A DNA stretch of 53,463 nucleotides, from NCBI GenBank assembly GCA_019634415.1, contig JAHQVJ010000098.1:1-53463 (forward strand), given 5' to 3'. Source of the DNA: Myxococcales bacterium. Lineage in GTDB: Bacteria; Myxococcota_A; UBA796; GCA-2862545. The translations under genes were made by a program, and so were the position numbers. The notes beneath the pieces are model-generated. The model was not told the DNA's origin. It ran no database searches and worked only from the letters and a program-made list of their open reading frames with translations. Below are positions 22,022 to 30,454 of this stretch, piece after piece (position 1 is the stretch's first letter; the number at the start of each line of letters is the position of its first letter).

Positions 22022-22399
22022 TCAAAAGCCGCTGCCCATGGTCACGCAGAAGAAGCCGTAGCAGGCCGTCTGCAGCACCACCGTGAGAGCTGCGCCGATG
22101 AGCATGCCCGCCGACATCGCCGACCGGCCCAGGCGGAAGCGCGTGTAGAACATCGCCGGGAGCACGTACACCACCTGCACCACGGACAACCCGAAGAACC
22201 AGACCACCGCGATGCCTTGGGTGATCTGGTCGATCCCCGACAGCCGCAGGTTGAAGAACCCCAGCATGACCAGTCCCACCACCAGGTGCATGCCGAGCAC
22301 GACGAGGATCCCCAAGCCCGTCTGCAGGTAGGTTCGCCGATCCGAGGTATCGGCTGGGGTGTCGGCTTCGGGCTCTTGCCAGGCGTCCATCGACCGCAT
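22022..22399 (-). CDS. small integral membrane protein, three TM helices
   Basis: This 125-residue protein of unknown family has a polar N-terminus (about 25 residues, Asp/Thr/Glu-rich) followed by three hydrophobic helices near residues 28-48, 60-85 and 95-118. It is convergent with the lipoprotein gene (21 bp apart) and divergent from the TDP2-like gene (about 50 bp). The ATG at 22390 is an alternative start. I see no motif that would tell its function. Confidence 0.7.
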   Translation of the reverse strand: MRSMDAWQEPEADTPADTSDRRTYLQTGLGILVVLGMHLVVGLVMLGFFNLRLSGIDQITQGIAVVWFFGLSVVQVVYVLPAMFYTRFRLGRSAMSAGMLIGAALTVVLQTACYGFFCVTMGSGF

Positions 22400-22452
22400 C
22401 TATCCAGAATCTGGCGTCGACGCGTGCCGATCGGCGGGTTCATGGAGTGTCG

Positions 22453-23205
22453 ATGGACCTGCGACTACTCACCTGGAACCTCAACGGCCTCGACGGCGCC
22501 CACCTCGACGAGCGCACCGAAGCGGCCTGCCTCGCCATGCTTCTGCGGACCGATCCTCCCCACGTCGTGTTGCTGCAGGAGGTGGTGCGCCGATCGTGGC
22601 ACGCCCACATCAAGCACCACTTCAAGGCGGCAGGCTACCGCAGCGTCCCGGCCGATCCCACCCGGACCGACAGCGAGTACTTCTGCGTGGTCATGGTGCA
22701 CACCGCCCTTGGCGGCGACGAGGGCGGCGTCGAGCCCTTCGCCGGCAGCTTCATGGGGCGAGCGCGCGTCTGGGCGCGGATCGATCTGCCCGAGGGCCCA
22801 CAGCTGCTGGTGGCCACCAGCCACCTGGAGAGCGGCAAGCAGGCCTCGATCGAGCGCGTGCGGCAGCTGCAGCGGGTGATCTCGGCCATGAACGCCCACG
22901 CGGGCCCAGCCGTCTTCGGGGGCGACACCAACCTGCGCGTAGCGGAGGAGCCGAAGGTGGAAGACCTGCCATCGGTGGTGGACGCCTGGCAGGCCAGCGG
23001 AGCAGATCCCGAGCTGCGCGCCACCTGGCCCGCAGTCCGCACCTCACGGCCCGGCGCTCGGTTCGATCGAGTGCTGTGCACGGGGCTCGAGGTCACCCGC
23101 TTCGCCCTCATGGGCCACAGCGCCCCCACCCTCGGGGAGCCACCCTCGGACCACCTGGGCATCGAGGTCACGGTGCGCGTGGCCACGCAGGAGGCCGAGG
23201 AGTGA
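22453..23205 (+). CDS. TDP2-like endonuclease/exonuclease/phosphatase-family phosphodiesterase
   Basis: This 250-residue EEP-fold hydrolase has the motif set of tyrosyl-DNA phosphodiesterase 2: LTWNLNGLD (6-14), LQEV with metal-binding Glu43, TSHLESG (122-128), GGDTNLR with Asp158 and Asn160, RFDRVL and SDHLG with catalytic His234. TDP2 releases proteins covalently linked to 5' DNA ends. Bacterial relatives are little studied, so DNA repair is an inference. The ATG at 22453 is chosen for its GGAG site 5 nt upstream. The endonuclease V gene starts inside its stop codon (GTGA), which supports a shared repair role. Confidence 0.82.
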   Translation: MDLRLLTWNLNGLDGAHLDERTEAACLAMLLRTDPPHVVLLQEVVRRSWHAHIKHHFKAAGYRSVPADPTRTDSEYFCVVMVHTALGGDEGGVEPFAGSFMGRARVWARIDLPEGPQLLVATSHLESGKQASIERVRQLQRVISAMNAHAGPAVFGGDTNLRVAEEPKVEDLPSVVDAWQASGADPELRATWPAVRTSRPGARFDRVLCTGLEVTRFALMGHSAPTLGEPPSDHLGIEVTVRVATQEAEE

Positions 23206-23717
23206 TCGTCGCCCTGGACGTTCACTACGACGACGACCGCGACTGCGCCTGCACGGCAGCCGTGTGGTTCGACGACTGGTCGCAGCCCGCGCCGGACGAC
23301 ATCTGGCTGCACCACTCGCAGGGCCTGCAGCCCTACGTGGCCGGGGAGTTCTACCGCCGGGAGCTCCCCTGCATGCTGCCGCTCGTCCGCGACATGCTCG
23401 CAGCCCACAGCCCACGGCTGCTGGTGGTCGACGCCCACGTGGACCTGGCACCGGGGCGTCCAGGACTCGGGCGGCACCTCTTCGACGCCATCGACGGCCG
23501 AGTGCACGTCGTCGGCGTCGCCAAGCGCGCCTTTCACGAGGGTGTGGGCGAGCCCGTGCTGCGTGGCGACAGCCAGAACCCGCTGTGGATCACGGCCAGC
23601 GACGACCTGAGCGAGGCGGTGGAGGGGGTGCGCTCCATGGCGGGGGAGTTCCGCATTCCCACCCTCCTCAAGCAGGTGGACCGCTTGGCGCGCGAGGGGC
23701 TGATCGAAGGCCCGTGA
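23202..23717 (+). CDS. nfi: endonuclease V family protein (short form)
   Basis: This 171-residue protein is a compact endonuclease V, which nicks DNA or RNA next to deaminated bases such as inosine. It shows ALDVHYDDD with the first metal ligand (Asp6), YVAGEFYRRELPC with Glu54, LLVVDAHVDL with Asp77, and VVGVAKRAF with Lys108. It is shorter than E. coli Nfi (about 220 residues) because the N-terminal extension is absent. Translation is coupled to the TDP2-like gene by a 4-bp GTGA overlap. Its last 50 bp overlap the convergent lgt gene. The short form is a recognisable sub-family, but activity of this one is unproven. Confidence 0.85.
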   Translation: MIVALDVHYDDDRDCACTAAVWFDDWSQPAPDDIWLHHSQGLQPYVAGEFYRRELPCMLPLVRDMLAAHSPRLLVVDAHVDLAPGRPGLGRHLFDAIDGRVHVVGVAKRAFHEGVGEPVLRGDSQNPLWITASDDLSEAVEGVRSMAGEFRIPTLLKQVDRLAREGLIEGP

Positions 23718-24417
23718 CCAGCAGCACCACGAGCCCCAGCAGACACGCTAGCTGGATGGCGGTCAGCCCCCCATAGGGCGCAGGACCGGGCTTCCATCCG
23801 TCGATCACCAGCCGCCAGAGCAGGTAGGCGCCCAGGAACACCCTGAATCGCAGACCCTGCGTCGGCGGCGTCCAGCGCCCCAGCACGACCGCCAGCACCG
23901 CCAGCACGCCGATCTCGTACAGCGCCGTGGGATGGCGCGGCACGCCGTCGCCCAGATCCATGCCGACGGGCAGCGCCGTGGGCAGCCCGTGGGTGCCGTC
24001 GCTCACCCCCGACAAGAAGCACCCCACCCGTCCCAGCGCCATGCCCACGCACAGCGGCACCACGTAGAGATCCCCCGTGGAGACGCGCACCCGGAGCCAG
24101 ACCTTCGCCAGCTCCACCGCCAGCCAGCCTCCCAGCAGCGCCCCCACGATGGTGCGGCCCGACAACAGCCCCGCCACCTGCTCGAGACTCCCCCATGTCG
24201 TCCACGGATCCGCGAACAGCACGAGCCCCTTCGCCCCCAGCGCCCCGCCCGCAGCCGCAGCCGCGATCAGCCAGATCCGGGTGAGCAGCTCCGGCACCGG
24301 ATCCTTCGTCGCGCGCCGCAGGATCCGGAACACCTGGAAGCCGATGGTGAAGGCCAGCAGCTCGAAGAGCAGGTGGGGGTGGAGGGGCATCCACTCGGGC
24401 CAGGCCGGATGCAGCAT
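23668..24417 (-). CDS. lgt: prolipoprotein diacylglyceryl transferase family protein
   Basis: This 249-residue polytopic inner-membrane protein has about seven hydrophobic segments. The Lgt signature region is GRVGCFLSG (the family's GR-G-F core, here with Cys for Asn) and is followed by RHPTALYE, the conserved H-P-Y-E element. A second loop GALLGGWLAVEL matches the Gly-rich helix of Lgt. Lgt transfers diacylglycerol from phosphatidylglycerol to the lipobox Cys. The substitution of the usual N/N-G pattern in the signature makes this a divergent Lgt, possibly a paralogue. The ATG start is 33 bp from the divergent fhs. The 3' end overlaps nfi by 50 bp. Confidence 0.8.
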   Translation of the reverse strand: MLHPAWPEWMPLHPHLLFELLAFTIGFQVFRILRRATKDPVPELLTRIWLIAAAAAGGALGAKGLVLFADPWTTWGSLEQVAGLLSGRTIVGALLGGWLAVELAKVWLRVRVSTGDLYVVPLCVGMALGRVGCFLSGVSDGTHGLPTALPVGMDLGDGVPRHPTALYEIGVLAVLAVVLGRWTPPTQGLRFRVFLGAYLLWRLVIDGWKPGPAPYGGLTAIQLACLLGLVVLLVTGLRSAPRAPSGPPA

Positions 24418-24450
24418 GGCCGCAGTGTTGCACGGTCGGGCTGTGTCATC

Positions 24451-26103
24451 ATGCCGCCGCGAGGTGACGACGTGGGTGAGCTGCGAGGGCTCGAAGAGGT
24501 GGCCGCATCCCTGGGGCTCGAGAACAACGAGTGGGACGGGTGGGGCCCAGGCAAGGCCAAGATCACCCTCGACGCCGTGACGCGCGAGCGGCAGCGCCCC
24601 ACCCCGGCCAAGCTGGTGTTGGTGAGCGCCATCACCCCCACCCCGGCGGGCGAGGGCAAGACCACCACGGCCATCGGCCTGTCGCAGGGCCTCGCCCACA
24701 TCGGCGAGAACGTGATGGTGGCCCTGCGGGAGCCGAGCCTCGGCCCGGTGTTCGGCGCGAAGGGAGGGGCCACGGGAGGGGGCCTGTCCAGCGTGCATCC
24801 CGCCGACGACATCGACCTGCACTTCACCGGCGACATCCACGCCGTCACGGCGGCCCACAACCTGCTGGCCGCCATGGTGGACAACCACCTCCACAGCGGC
24901 CTCGAGCCGAAGATCCACCCCGGCCGGGTGCTGTGGCGCCGCGTGCTCGACGTCTGCGACCGGGCGCTGCGCCACGTGGTGTCGGGGCTCGACGGGGGCA
25001 ACGGGCCCGTGCGCGAGACCGGCTTCGACATCACGGCTGCGAGCGAGGTCATGGCCGTGCTCTGCCTCGCGGACGGTGCGGAGGACCTCAAGGCACGGCT
25101 GTCGCGCATGGTGGTGGCCTACGGGCGCAACGGCCAGCCCGTCACCGCCGCCGACGTCGGCGCGGTCGGTGCCATGACCGCCCTGCTGCGCGATGCGCTG
25201 CGCCCCAACCTGGTCCAGACCACCGAGGGCGTGCCGGCGGTGATCCACGGCGGCCCCTTCGCCAACATCGCCCACGGCTGCAACAGCGTGATGGCCACCC
25301 GTGTGGGCTTGGCGCGAGCAGACTGGACCATCACCGAGGCGGGCTTCGCCTTCGATCTCGGCGGTGAGAAGTTCTTCGACATCAAGTGCCGGTCGGCGGG
25401 CCTCGACCCCACCCTCGTGGTGCTGGTGGCCACCATCCGCGCCCTGCGCCACCACGGGGGCGCCCATCACGAGACGCCCGACGCCGAGGCCGTGCGCAAG
25501 GGGCTGCCCAACCTGCAGAAGCACATCGAGAACGTGGCTGCCTTCGGCAAGACGCCCGTGGTCGCCCTGAACCGCTTCCCCACCGACGCGCCCGACGAGA
25601 TCGCCCTGGTGCGCGAGTGCTGCGAGGCCGCGGGAGTGCCCTTCTCCGAGGCCGATCCCTTCGGGGGCGGTGGGCCCGGCTGCGCCGCCCTCGCCGAGCT
25701 CGTGCGCGAGCGTGCCGCCGCCGGCTCCACGCCGCACCGGCCCATGTACAGCCTCGATCACAGCCTGCAAGACAAGGTGAGATCGGTGGCCACCACCATC
25801 TACGGCGCGTCCGACGTGCAGTTCGACGGGCGGGCCCTGAAGAACCTGCGCCAGCTCACCAAGCAGGGCTACGCCGATCTTCCCATCTGCATGGCCAAGA
25901 CGCAGTCGTCGCTGTCGGACGATCCGAAGAAGCGCGGGCGCCCCACCGACTTCACCGTCACCGTGCAAGAGATCCGCCTGGCCGCAGGGGCCGGCTTCCT
26001 CGTGGTGCTCCTCGGCGCCATGGTGCGCATGCCCGGGCTGCCGAAGCGTCCGTCCGCGTTGGACTATGATCTGGTGGACGGCCAGATCGTGGGTCGCAGC
26101 TGA
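24451..26103 (+). CDS. fhs: formate--tetrahydrofolate ligase
   Basis: This 550-residue FTHFS makes 10-formyl-THF from formate, THF and ATP. The P-loop-like motif PTPAGEGKTTT, then LREPSLGPVFGAKGGATGGG, DIDLHFTGDIHA, and the GFDITAASEVMAVL segment are diagnostic. The C-terminal domain keeps KTQSSLSDDPKKRGRP and the EIRLAAGAGF folate region. Length is normal. The GTG at 24472 with GAGG 7 nt upstream is a good alternative start. The enzyme supplies one-carbon units for purine and formyl-Met synthesis. It is divergent from lgt. A small exported protein gene follows after 5 bp. Confidence 0.95.
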   Translation: MPPRGDDVGELRGLEEVAASLGLENNEWDGWGPGKAKITLDAVTRERQRPTPAKLVLVSAITPTPAGEGKTTTAIGLSQGLAHIGENVMVALREPSLGPVFGAKGGATGGGLSSVHPADDIDLHFTGDIHAVTAAHNLLAAMVDNHLHSGLEPKIHPGRVLWRRVLDVCDRALRHVVSGLDGGNGPVRETGFDITAASEVMAVLCLADGAEDLKARLSRMVVAYGRNGQPVTAADVGAVGAMTALLRDALRPNLVQTTEGVPAVIHGGPFANIAHGCNSVMATRVGLARADWTITEAGFAFDLGGEKFFDIKCRSAGLDPTLVVLVATIRALRHHGGAHHETPDAEAVRKGLPNLQKHIENVAAFGKTPVVALNRFPTDAPDEIALVRECCEAAGVPFSEADPFGGGGPGCAALAELVRERAAAGSTPHRPMYSLDHSLQDKVRSVATTIYGASDVQFDGRALKNLRQLTKQGYADLPICMAKTQSSLSDDPKKRGRPTDFTVTVQEIRLAAGAGFLVVLLGAMVRMPGLPKRPSALDYDLVDGQIVGRS

Positions 26104-26108
26104 CGGAG

Positions 26109-26519
26109 ATGCCCGTGACTGTCTTGTGGATGTGCAGCTGGCTCGCCTCGGCTCAGGCCCCCCCTCCCCAGGCCACCGTCAGCACGCCCGCCGACCCCAC
26201 CACCACCCGCCTGCTGCAGACGCACCCCGGCAAGTCGCTGGTGCTGGAGTTGCCGAGGGCGCCAGTGTCTGCATCCATCACAGACGACAGCGTCGCCGAC
26301 GTGCAGACACTCGGCACTCCGTCGACGTTGCTGGTTCGAGGGCTGAAGATCGGCACCACGGATCTGGTGGTGGTCCTCGGCGCCGACCGTATCGAGATGT
26401 GGGACATCGAGGTCACTCGGGACCTCGCGCCCCTCACCCGCACCGTCGAGGATGTGGTGCGCCGTCGAAATGCACGATCCACGACACCGTCAGAACCGCT
26501 CCGTTCTCCTGAAGAATGA
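26109..26519 (+). CDS. exported secretin-N/pilus-N-like domain protein
   Basis: This 136-residue protein has a signal peptide (MPVTVLWMCSWLASAQA). The domain at about residues 35-105 resembles the N-terminal domain of CpaC/RcpA-type secretins (pilus assembly N domain): GKSLVLELPRAPVSASITDDSVADVQTL, quoted here in parts as LVLELPRAPVSAS and DDSVADVQTLG, then LLVRGLKIGTTDLVVV. In secretins this domain recruits partners in the periplasm. Here it stands alone with a charged tail and no secretin gene nearby. It starts 5 bp after fhs, possibly by read-through transcription. Confidence 0.65.
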   Translation: MPVTVLWMCSWLASAQAPPPQATVSTPADPTTTRLLQTHPGKSLVLELPRAPVSASITDDSVADVQTLGTPSTLLVRGLKIGTTDLVVVLGADRIEMWDIEVTRDLAPLTRTVEDVVRRRNARSTTPSEPLRSPEE

Positions 26520-26636
26520 CGCGGCAGCTGCGAAGGGGATCGGCTTGGTGCAAGACTGTTGCAGCCGGCGCGCTACAGTGCCGCCTGGGGTAATCAACGC
26601 GCCCCGAATCCCACAGACGACGCGGACATCCCATCG

Positions 26637-28802
26637 ATGGCAAACCACGCCACCACAGCATGGAGTCACTCCCCCGCCGCCCGCACCACCTTCCAGCGTC
26701 CCGTGGGAGGCGCCCGAGGCCACCGGCTCGACCTGAGGCGAGCGAGCGGCGTCACCGTGGTGTCCCTGCAGGGGGAGCTGTCGGAGCGATTCGACGGGGT
26801 GGAGCTCGGTCGCCGCCTCCGCGGTGACGTGATCTTCGATCTGTACGGGATCGAGCGCATCACGAGCTTCGGCGTGCGCGGCTGGCTCACCATGCTCAAG
26901 GAGCTCTACGCCACCCGGGTGTTCCTGGCGCGCTGCAGCGAGCCCTTCATCAACCAGGTGTCGATGATCCGCAGCTTCTGCGGCCCAGGGCGCATCGTCA
27001 GCTTCCTCGCCCCCTACGCCTGCTCCTCCTGCGGCACCGAGTTCAGCGCCCTGTACGACGCCGTGCAGGACGCCGCCCTCATCGACCAGCGCCATCCAGC
27101 AGCGGTGGCGTGCCCCAACTGCGACACCGCGGCCGACTTCAACGACGATCCCGAGGTGTTCCTGTCGCTCGAGCACCACGTGGTCCGCGATCTGGAGCCC
27201 GAGGTGGCGCTGGCGCTGGCCCAGCTCGACAGCCTCGAGGGCAGCCCGATCCGCAAGGCGGTGGTGGGCGACGAGACCTGGGTGACCTTCAACGCGCGCA
27301 TCGACGGCAGCCTGCGCCTGAGCCGCGCACTGGACGGCCTCGAGGGGGTCGTCGTCTTCGACCTGTCCGCCTCTCCCCACGCCACCCTCGACGGGCTCGA
27401 TCGCCTGCTCGAGGCGCTCACGCAGCTGGGGCCCGAGGTGCAGCAGATCCAGCTCGTGGGCTGCCCCTTCGAGATGCTGGAGCTGCTGATCCGCGTGGAG
27501 CATGCACACCCCGGTGGCGCCGATCCCCGCCTGTGCATCAACTCCGTCCGCGTGCGGGCCCAGTCCCGCACCGATCCCCAGGTGCGACGCCTGGTGCTGG
27601 TGGACCTGCGGCTCGACCACGTTCGCAGCGCGCTGTCCGCTGGCCAGTCCCCCCACATCCCCTGCGACTGGTCCGACGGACCGCTGGACTTCGGCCACAC
27701 CCTGCCCACGCTGGCGCGGGCGCTGCGTTGGTTGGCCCCGAGCGTGCTGCAGCCTGCGGCTCCGAGCCGCGCCTGGCAGCGCGTGAGCGACGCTGGGGAG
27801 CCACCCGCCTGGCACAGCCACGACTCCCTGCCGTCGGCTCCGAGCATCGTCACCGACTCCGACATCCGCCGCGTGACCTCCGTCTCCCACGGCCTGAGCC
27901 CGGCCCTACCCAATCCGTCGAACACCCTCGTGCCCTTCGAGATGACGGCCATGCAGCCTCCCGCGGGGCCCCGGTCGCGCACCGGGGCGCTGTGGCTCGC
28001 CGGCATCGCCATGGGGATGGGGGTGCTAGTGGGCTCGGCCGGGCTGCTCGGCGGCGTGCTGATCGTCGCCTCCGAGCGAAACGGGGACCTGCAGACGGGC
28101 CTGTCCAGCCCCGCCACCGGCTGGGAAGGAGGCGTGGCGCCGGAGTGGGCCCACCGCAGCTTCTCGCTGTCGATGGACGAGGTGGAGCTCGTCGGCAACG
28201 GACCCGGTCGCACCCCCGAGGAGGGGCTGGACGTCGCCCAGCGCGACATGATGCGCACCCTGCTCACCCACCTCGGTCCCACCGTGAGTCAGCGCGCGGG
28301 AATGGATCTGGTGCTGCGGCCCGCAGAGCGGCTCACCGACAGCGAGCTGGAGGTGGCCATCCGCGCCTACACGCAGCAGGTGGGCGACTTCGCCACTCCA
28401 GTGCGCACCGACGGCGCGATCCAGCACGTCGCAGCCGGGCTGCGCGTGGTCGCACGCTACGAGCTGCCCACCGAGGCGTGGTCCCAGGCCGCCGACTTCT
28501 ACTCCGACACCCTCGAGTTCCGCGGCATGACCGTGGCGCCGCTGTTCCCCACCAGCGTTCCCGCAGCGGACGCTCGTGGGCAGGTCGCCGTGGTGGACAC
28601 GCGCGCCTGGATGCGCGCCGCCGCTCCGGGCGACGTGGTGATCGGCGTGGGCGACGAAGCCGTGACGGACCTCGCCCAGTTCCGACGGATCCTGCAGGCC
28701 GCTTGGGATAGGACGTCGCCGGGCACCGAGCTGGTCATCCACGTGGTGCGCAACGGCTTCACCCACCAGGTGCCCTTCCGGAAGCCCAGCGCCATCCACT
28801 GA
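26637..28802 (+). CDS. STAS-like / zinc-ribbon / STAS-like / TM / PDZ membrane protein
   Basis: This protein has about 721 residues and no recognised overall family. After about 35 polar residues comes a STAS-like module (GVTVVSLQGELSERF, then DVIFDLYGIERITSFGVRGW). A zinc ribbon follows (CSSC at about 27021 nt, CPNC at about 27115 nt), then a second STAS-like module (VVVFDLSASPHATLDGL, IQLVGCPFEML). A Pro/Ser-rich linker leads to one TM helix (about 28000-28070 nt), an extracytoplasmic domain, and a C-terminal PDZ-like domain (GDVVIGVGDEAVTDLAQF). The likely topology is N-inside, C-outside, linking cytoplasmic STAS modules to a periplasmic PDZ. An upstream in-frame TTG (26559) is an alternative start. 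Confidence 0.75.
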   Translation: MANHATTAWSHSPAARTTFQRPVGGARGHRLDLRRASGVTVVSLQGELSERFDGVELGRRLRGDVIFDLYGIERITSFGVRGWLTMLKELYATRVFLARCSEPFINQVSMIRSFCGPGRIVSFLAPYACSSCGTEFSALYDAVQDAALIDQRHPAAVACPNCDTAADFNDDPEVFLSLEHHVVRDLEPEVALALAQLDSLEGSPIRKAVVGDETWVTFNARIDGSLRLSRALDGLEGVVVFDLSASPHATLDGLDRLLEALTQLGPEVQQIQLVGCPFEMLELLIRVEHAHPGGADPRLCINSVRVRAQSRTDPQVRRLVLVDLRLDHVRSALSAGQSPHIPCDWSDGPLDFGHTLPTLARALRWLAPSVLQPAAPSRAWQRVSDAGEPPAWHSHDSLPSAPSIVTDSDIRRVTSVSHGLSPALPNPSNTLVPFEMTAMQPPAGPRSRTGALWLAGIAMGMGVLVGSAGLLGGVLIVASERNGDLQTGLSSPATGWEGGVAPEWAHRSFSLSMDEVELVGNGPGRTPEEGLDVAQRDMMRTLLTHLGPTVSQRAGMDLVLRPAERLTDSELEVAIRAYTQQVGDFATPVRTDGAIQHVAAGLRVVARYELPTEAWSQAADFYSDTLEFRGMTVAPLFPTSVPAADARGQVAVVDTRAWMRAAAPGDVVIGVGDEAVTDLAQFRRILQAAWDRTSPGTELVIHVVRNGFTHQVPFRKPSAIH

Positions 28803-28813
28803 GGCGGTATCGA

Positions 28814-30415
28814 GTGAAGCCTTCCGGTCCAGTCGTTCTGTGCATCCTGGATGGGGTCGGGCTCGGTCGCGGTGACGCGGGCGACGCCGTGGCCTTGGCC
28901 CACACACCCCACCTCGCTCAGCTGCGGGCGCAGCACCCCTGGCGAGCGCTGCAGGCCCACGGCACCGCCGTGGGGCTCCCGAGCGACGGCGACATGGGCA
29001 ACAGCGAGGTGGGCCACAACGCGCTCGGCGCCGGCCGCGTGTTCGACCAGGGGGCGCTGCTCGTGAACCAGGGGCTGGCGTCCGGCAGTGTCTGGCGCAC
29101 CCCCACCTGGGAGCGCTTGCGCGCAGGACGCACGCTGCACCTGCTCGGGCTCGTCAGCGACGGCAACGTGCACAGCCACGTCGCCCACCTGCACGCGCTG
29201 ATCGAGCGGGCGCTCCGTGACGGCGTGCAGCGACTGCGCGTGCACGTGCTCACCGACGGTCGCGACGTCGCCCCCCGCTCCGCCCTCACCTGGGTGGAGC
29301 CCCTCGAGGCGCTGCTCGCCCGCCACCGCGAGGCCGGCCGCGACGCCGCCATCGCCAGCGGCGGTGGCCGCATGCGCATCACCATGGATCGCTACGAGGC
29401 CGACTGGGCCATGGTGGAGCGCGGCTGGAACACGCACGTGCACGGCCAGGGGCGCCCCTTCGCGAGCGCGTCGGAGGCCATCCGCACCCTGTACGACGAA
29501 GATCCGGGCACCGACGACCAGTGGCTCGAGCCCTTCGTGGTCGTGGATGGCGCCGGCGAGCCCGTGGGACGCATCGCCAGCGGCGACTCCGTGCTCTGCA
29601 TCAACTTCCGCGGCGATCGCGCCATCGAGATCTCCCGCGCCTTCGAAGAGCCCGAGCTCGACACCTTCGATCGCGGTGCGCGCCCCGAGGTCTTCTACGC
29701 CGGCATGATGCAGTACGACGGCGATCTGCTCGTCCCGAAGCACTTCCTGGTGGAGCCCCCCGCCATCGACCGCACCGTGGGGGAGCTGCTCGTTCAGCGC
29801 GGCCTGCGCACCTTCGCCTGCAGCGAGACCCAGAAGTTCGGTCACGTCACCTACTTCTTCAACGGCAACCGCTCCGGGCAGCTCTCCGACACGCTGGAGC
29901 GCTACGTCGAGATCCCGTCGGACACCGATCCCTTCGACGAGCGCCCCTGGATGAAGGCGGCCGAGATCACCGATGCGTGCGTGGCCGCCATCGGCTCGGG
30001 CCAGTACGACCACGTGCGCCTGAACCTCGCCAACGGCGACATGGTGGGCCACACCGGGCATCTGCAGGCCACCCGCATCGCGCTCGAAGCGGTGGACCTG
30101 CAGGTGGGTCGCCTGTGGCAGGCCACGCGCAGTGCTGGAGGTGTGCTGATCGTGACCGCCGATCACGGCAACGCCGACGAGATGTTCATGCTCGACAAGA
30201 AGGGCGAGGTGATGCGCGACACGAGCGGCGCGCCCCTGCCCCGTACCAGCCACAGCCTGGCGCCCGTGCCCTTCGTGCTGTGTGATCCGCGAGGCGCCCA
30301 CCCCCTGACCAGCGACGACGCCGTCTCGATCGCGGCGGTGGGCACCACGGTGCTGGAGCTGCTCGAGGTCGACGCGCCGAGCGACTACCTGCCGAGTGTG
30401 CTCGCCCGCGACTGA
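28814..30415 (+). CDS. gpmI: 2,3-bisphosphoglycerate-independent phosphoglycerate mutase
   Basis: This 533-residue iPGM of the alkaline phosphatase superfamily interconverts 3- and 2-phosphoglycerate in glycolysis and gluconeogenesis. The N-terminal LCILDGVGLG carries a metal Asp. GDMGNSEVGHNALG holds the phosphorylated Ser64. LTDGRDVAPRSA and GGGRMRITMDRY belong to the transferase domain, and VTADHGNADEM to the second metal site. The GTG start has GAGGCGG upstream. With pckA in the same window it covers two steps of gluconeogenesis. The gene ends before a strong hairpin shared with the convergent cytochrome gene. Confidence 0.96.
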   Translation: MKPSGPVVLCILDGVGLGRGDAGDAVALAHTPHLAQLRAQHPWRALQAHGTAVGLPSDGDMGNSEVGHNALGAGRVFDQGALLVNQGLASGSVWRTPTWERLRAGRTLHLLGLVSDGNVHSHVAHLHALIERALRDGVQRLRVHVLTDGRDVAPRSALTWVEPLEALLARHREAGRDAAIASGGGRMRITMDRYEADWAMVERGWNTHVHGQGRPFASASEAIRTLYDEDPGTDDQWLEPFVVVDGAGEPVGRIASGDSVLCINFRGDRAIEISRAFEEPELDTFDRGARPEVFYAGMMQYDGDLLVPKHFLVEPPAIDRTVGELLVQRGLRTFACSETQKFGHVTYFFNGNRSGQLSDTLERYVEIPSDTDPFDERPWMKAAEITDACVAAIGSGQYDHVRLNLANGDMVGHTGHLQATRIALEAVDLQVGRLWQATRSAGGVLIVTADHGNADEMFMLDKKGEVMRDTSGAPLPRTSHSLAPVPFVLCDPRGAHPLTSDDAVSIAAVGTTVLELLEVDAPSDYLPSVLARD

Positions 30416-30421
30416 TGGCTC

Positions 30422-30454
30422 ATCGCGACAATCAACGGGGTTGATGGTCGCGAT
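30422..30454. terminator. bidirectional hairpin, copy 1 of a repeated element
   Basis: ATCGCGACaATCAAC pairs with GTTGATgGTCGCGAT, giving 14 pairs with one mismatch around a 3-nt loop. It fills the gap between the convergent ends of gpmI and the cytochrome gene. A nearly identical 33-bp element lies at 36229-36261, also between convergent genes. Confidence 0.75.
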
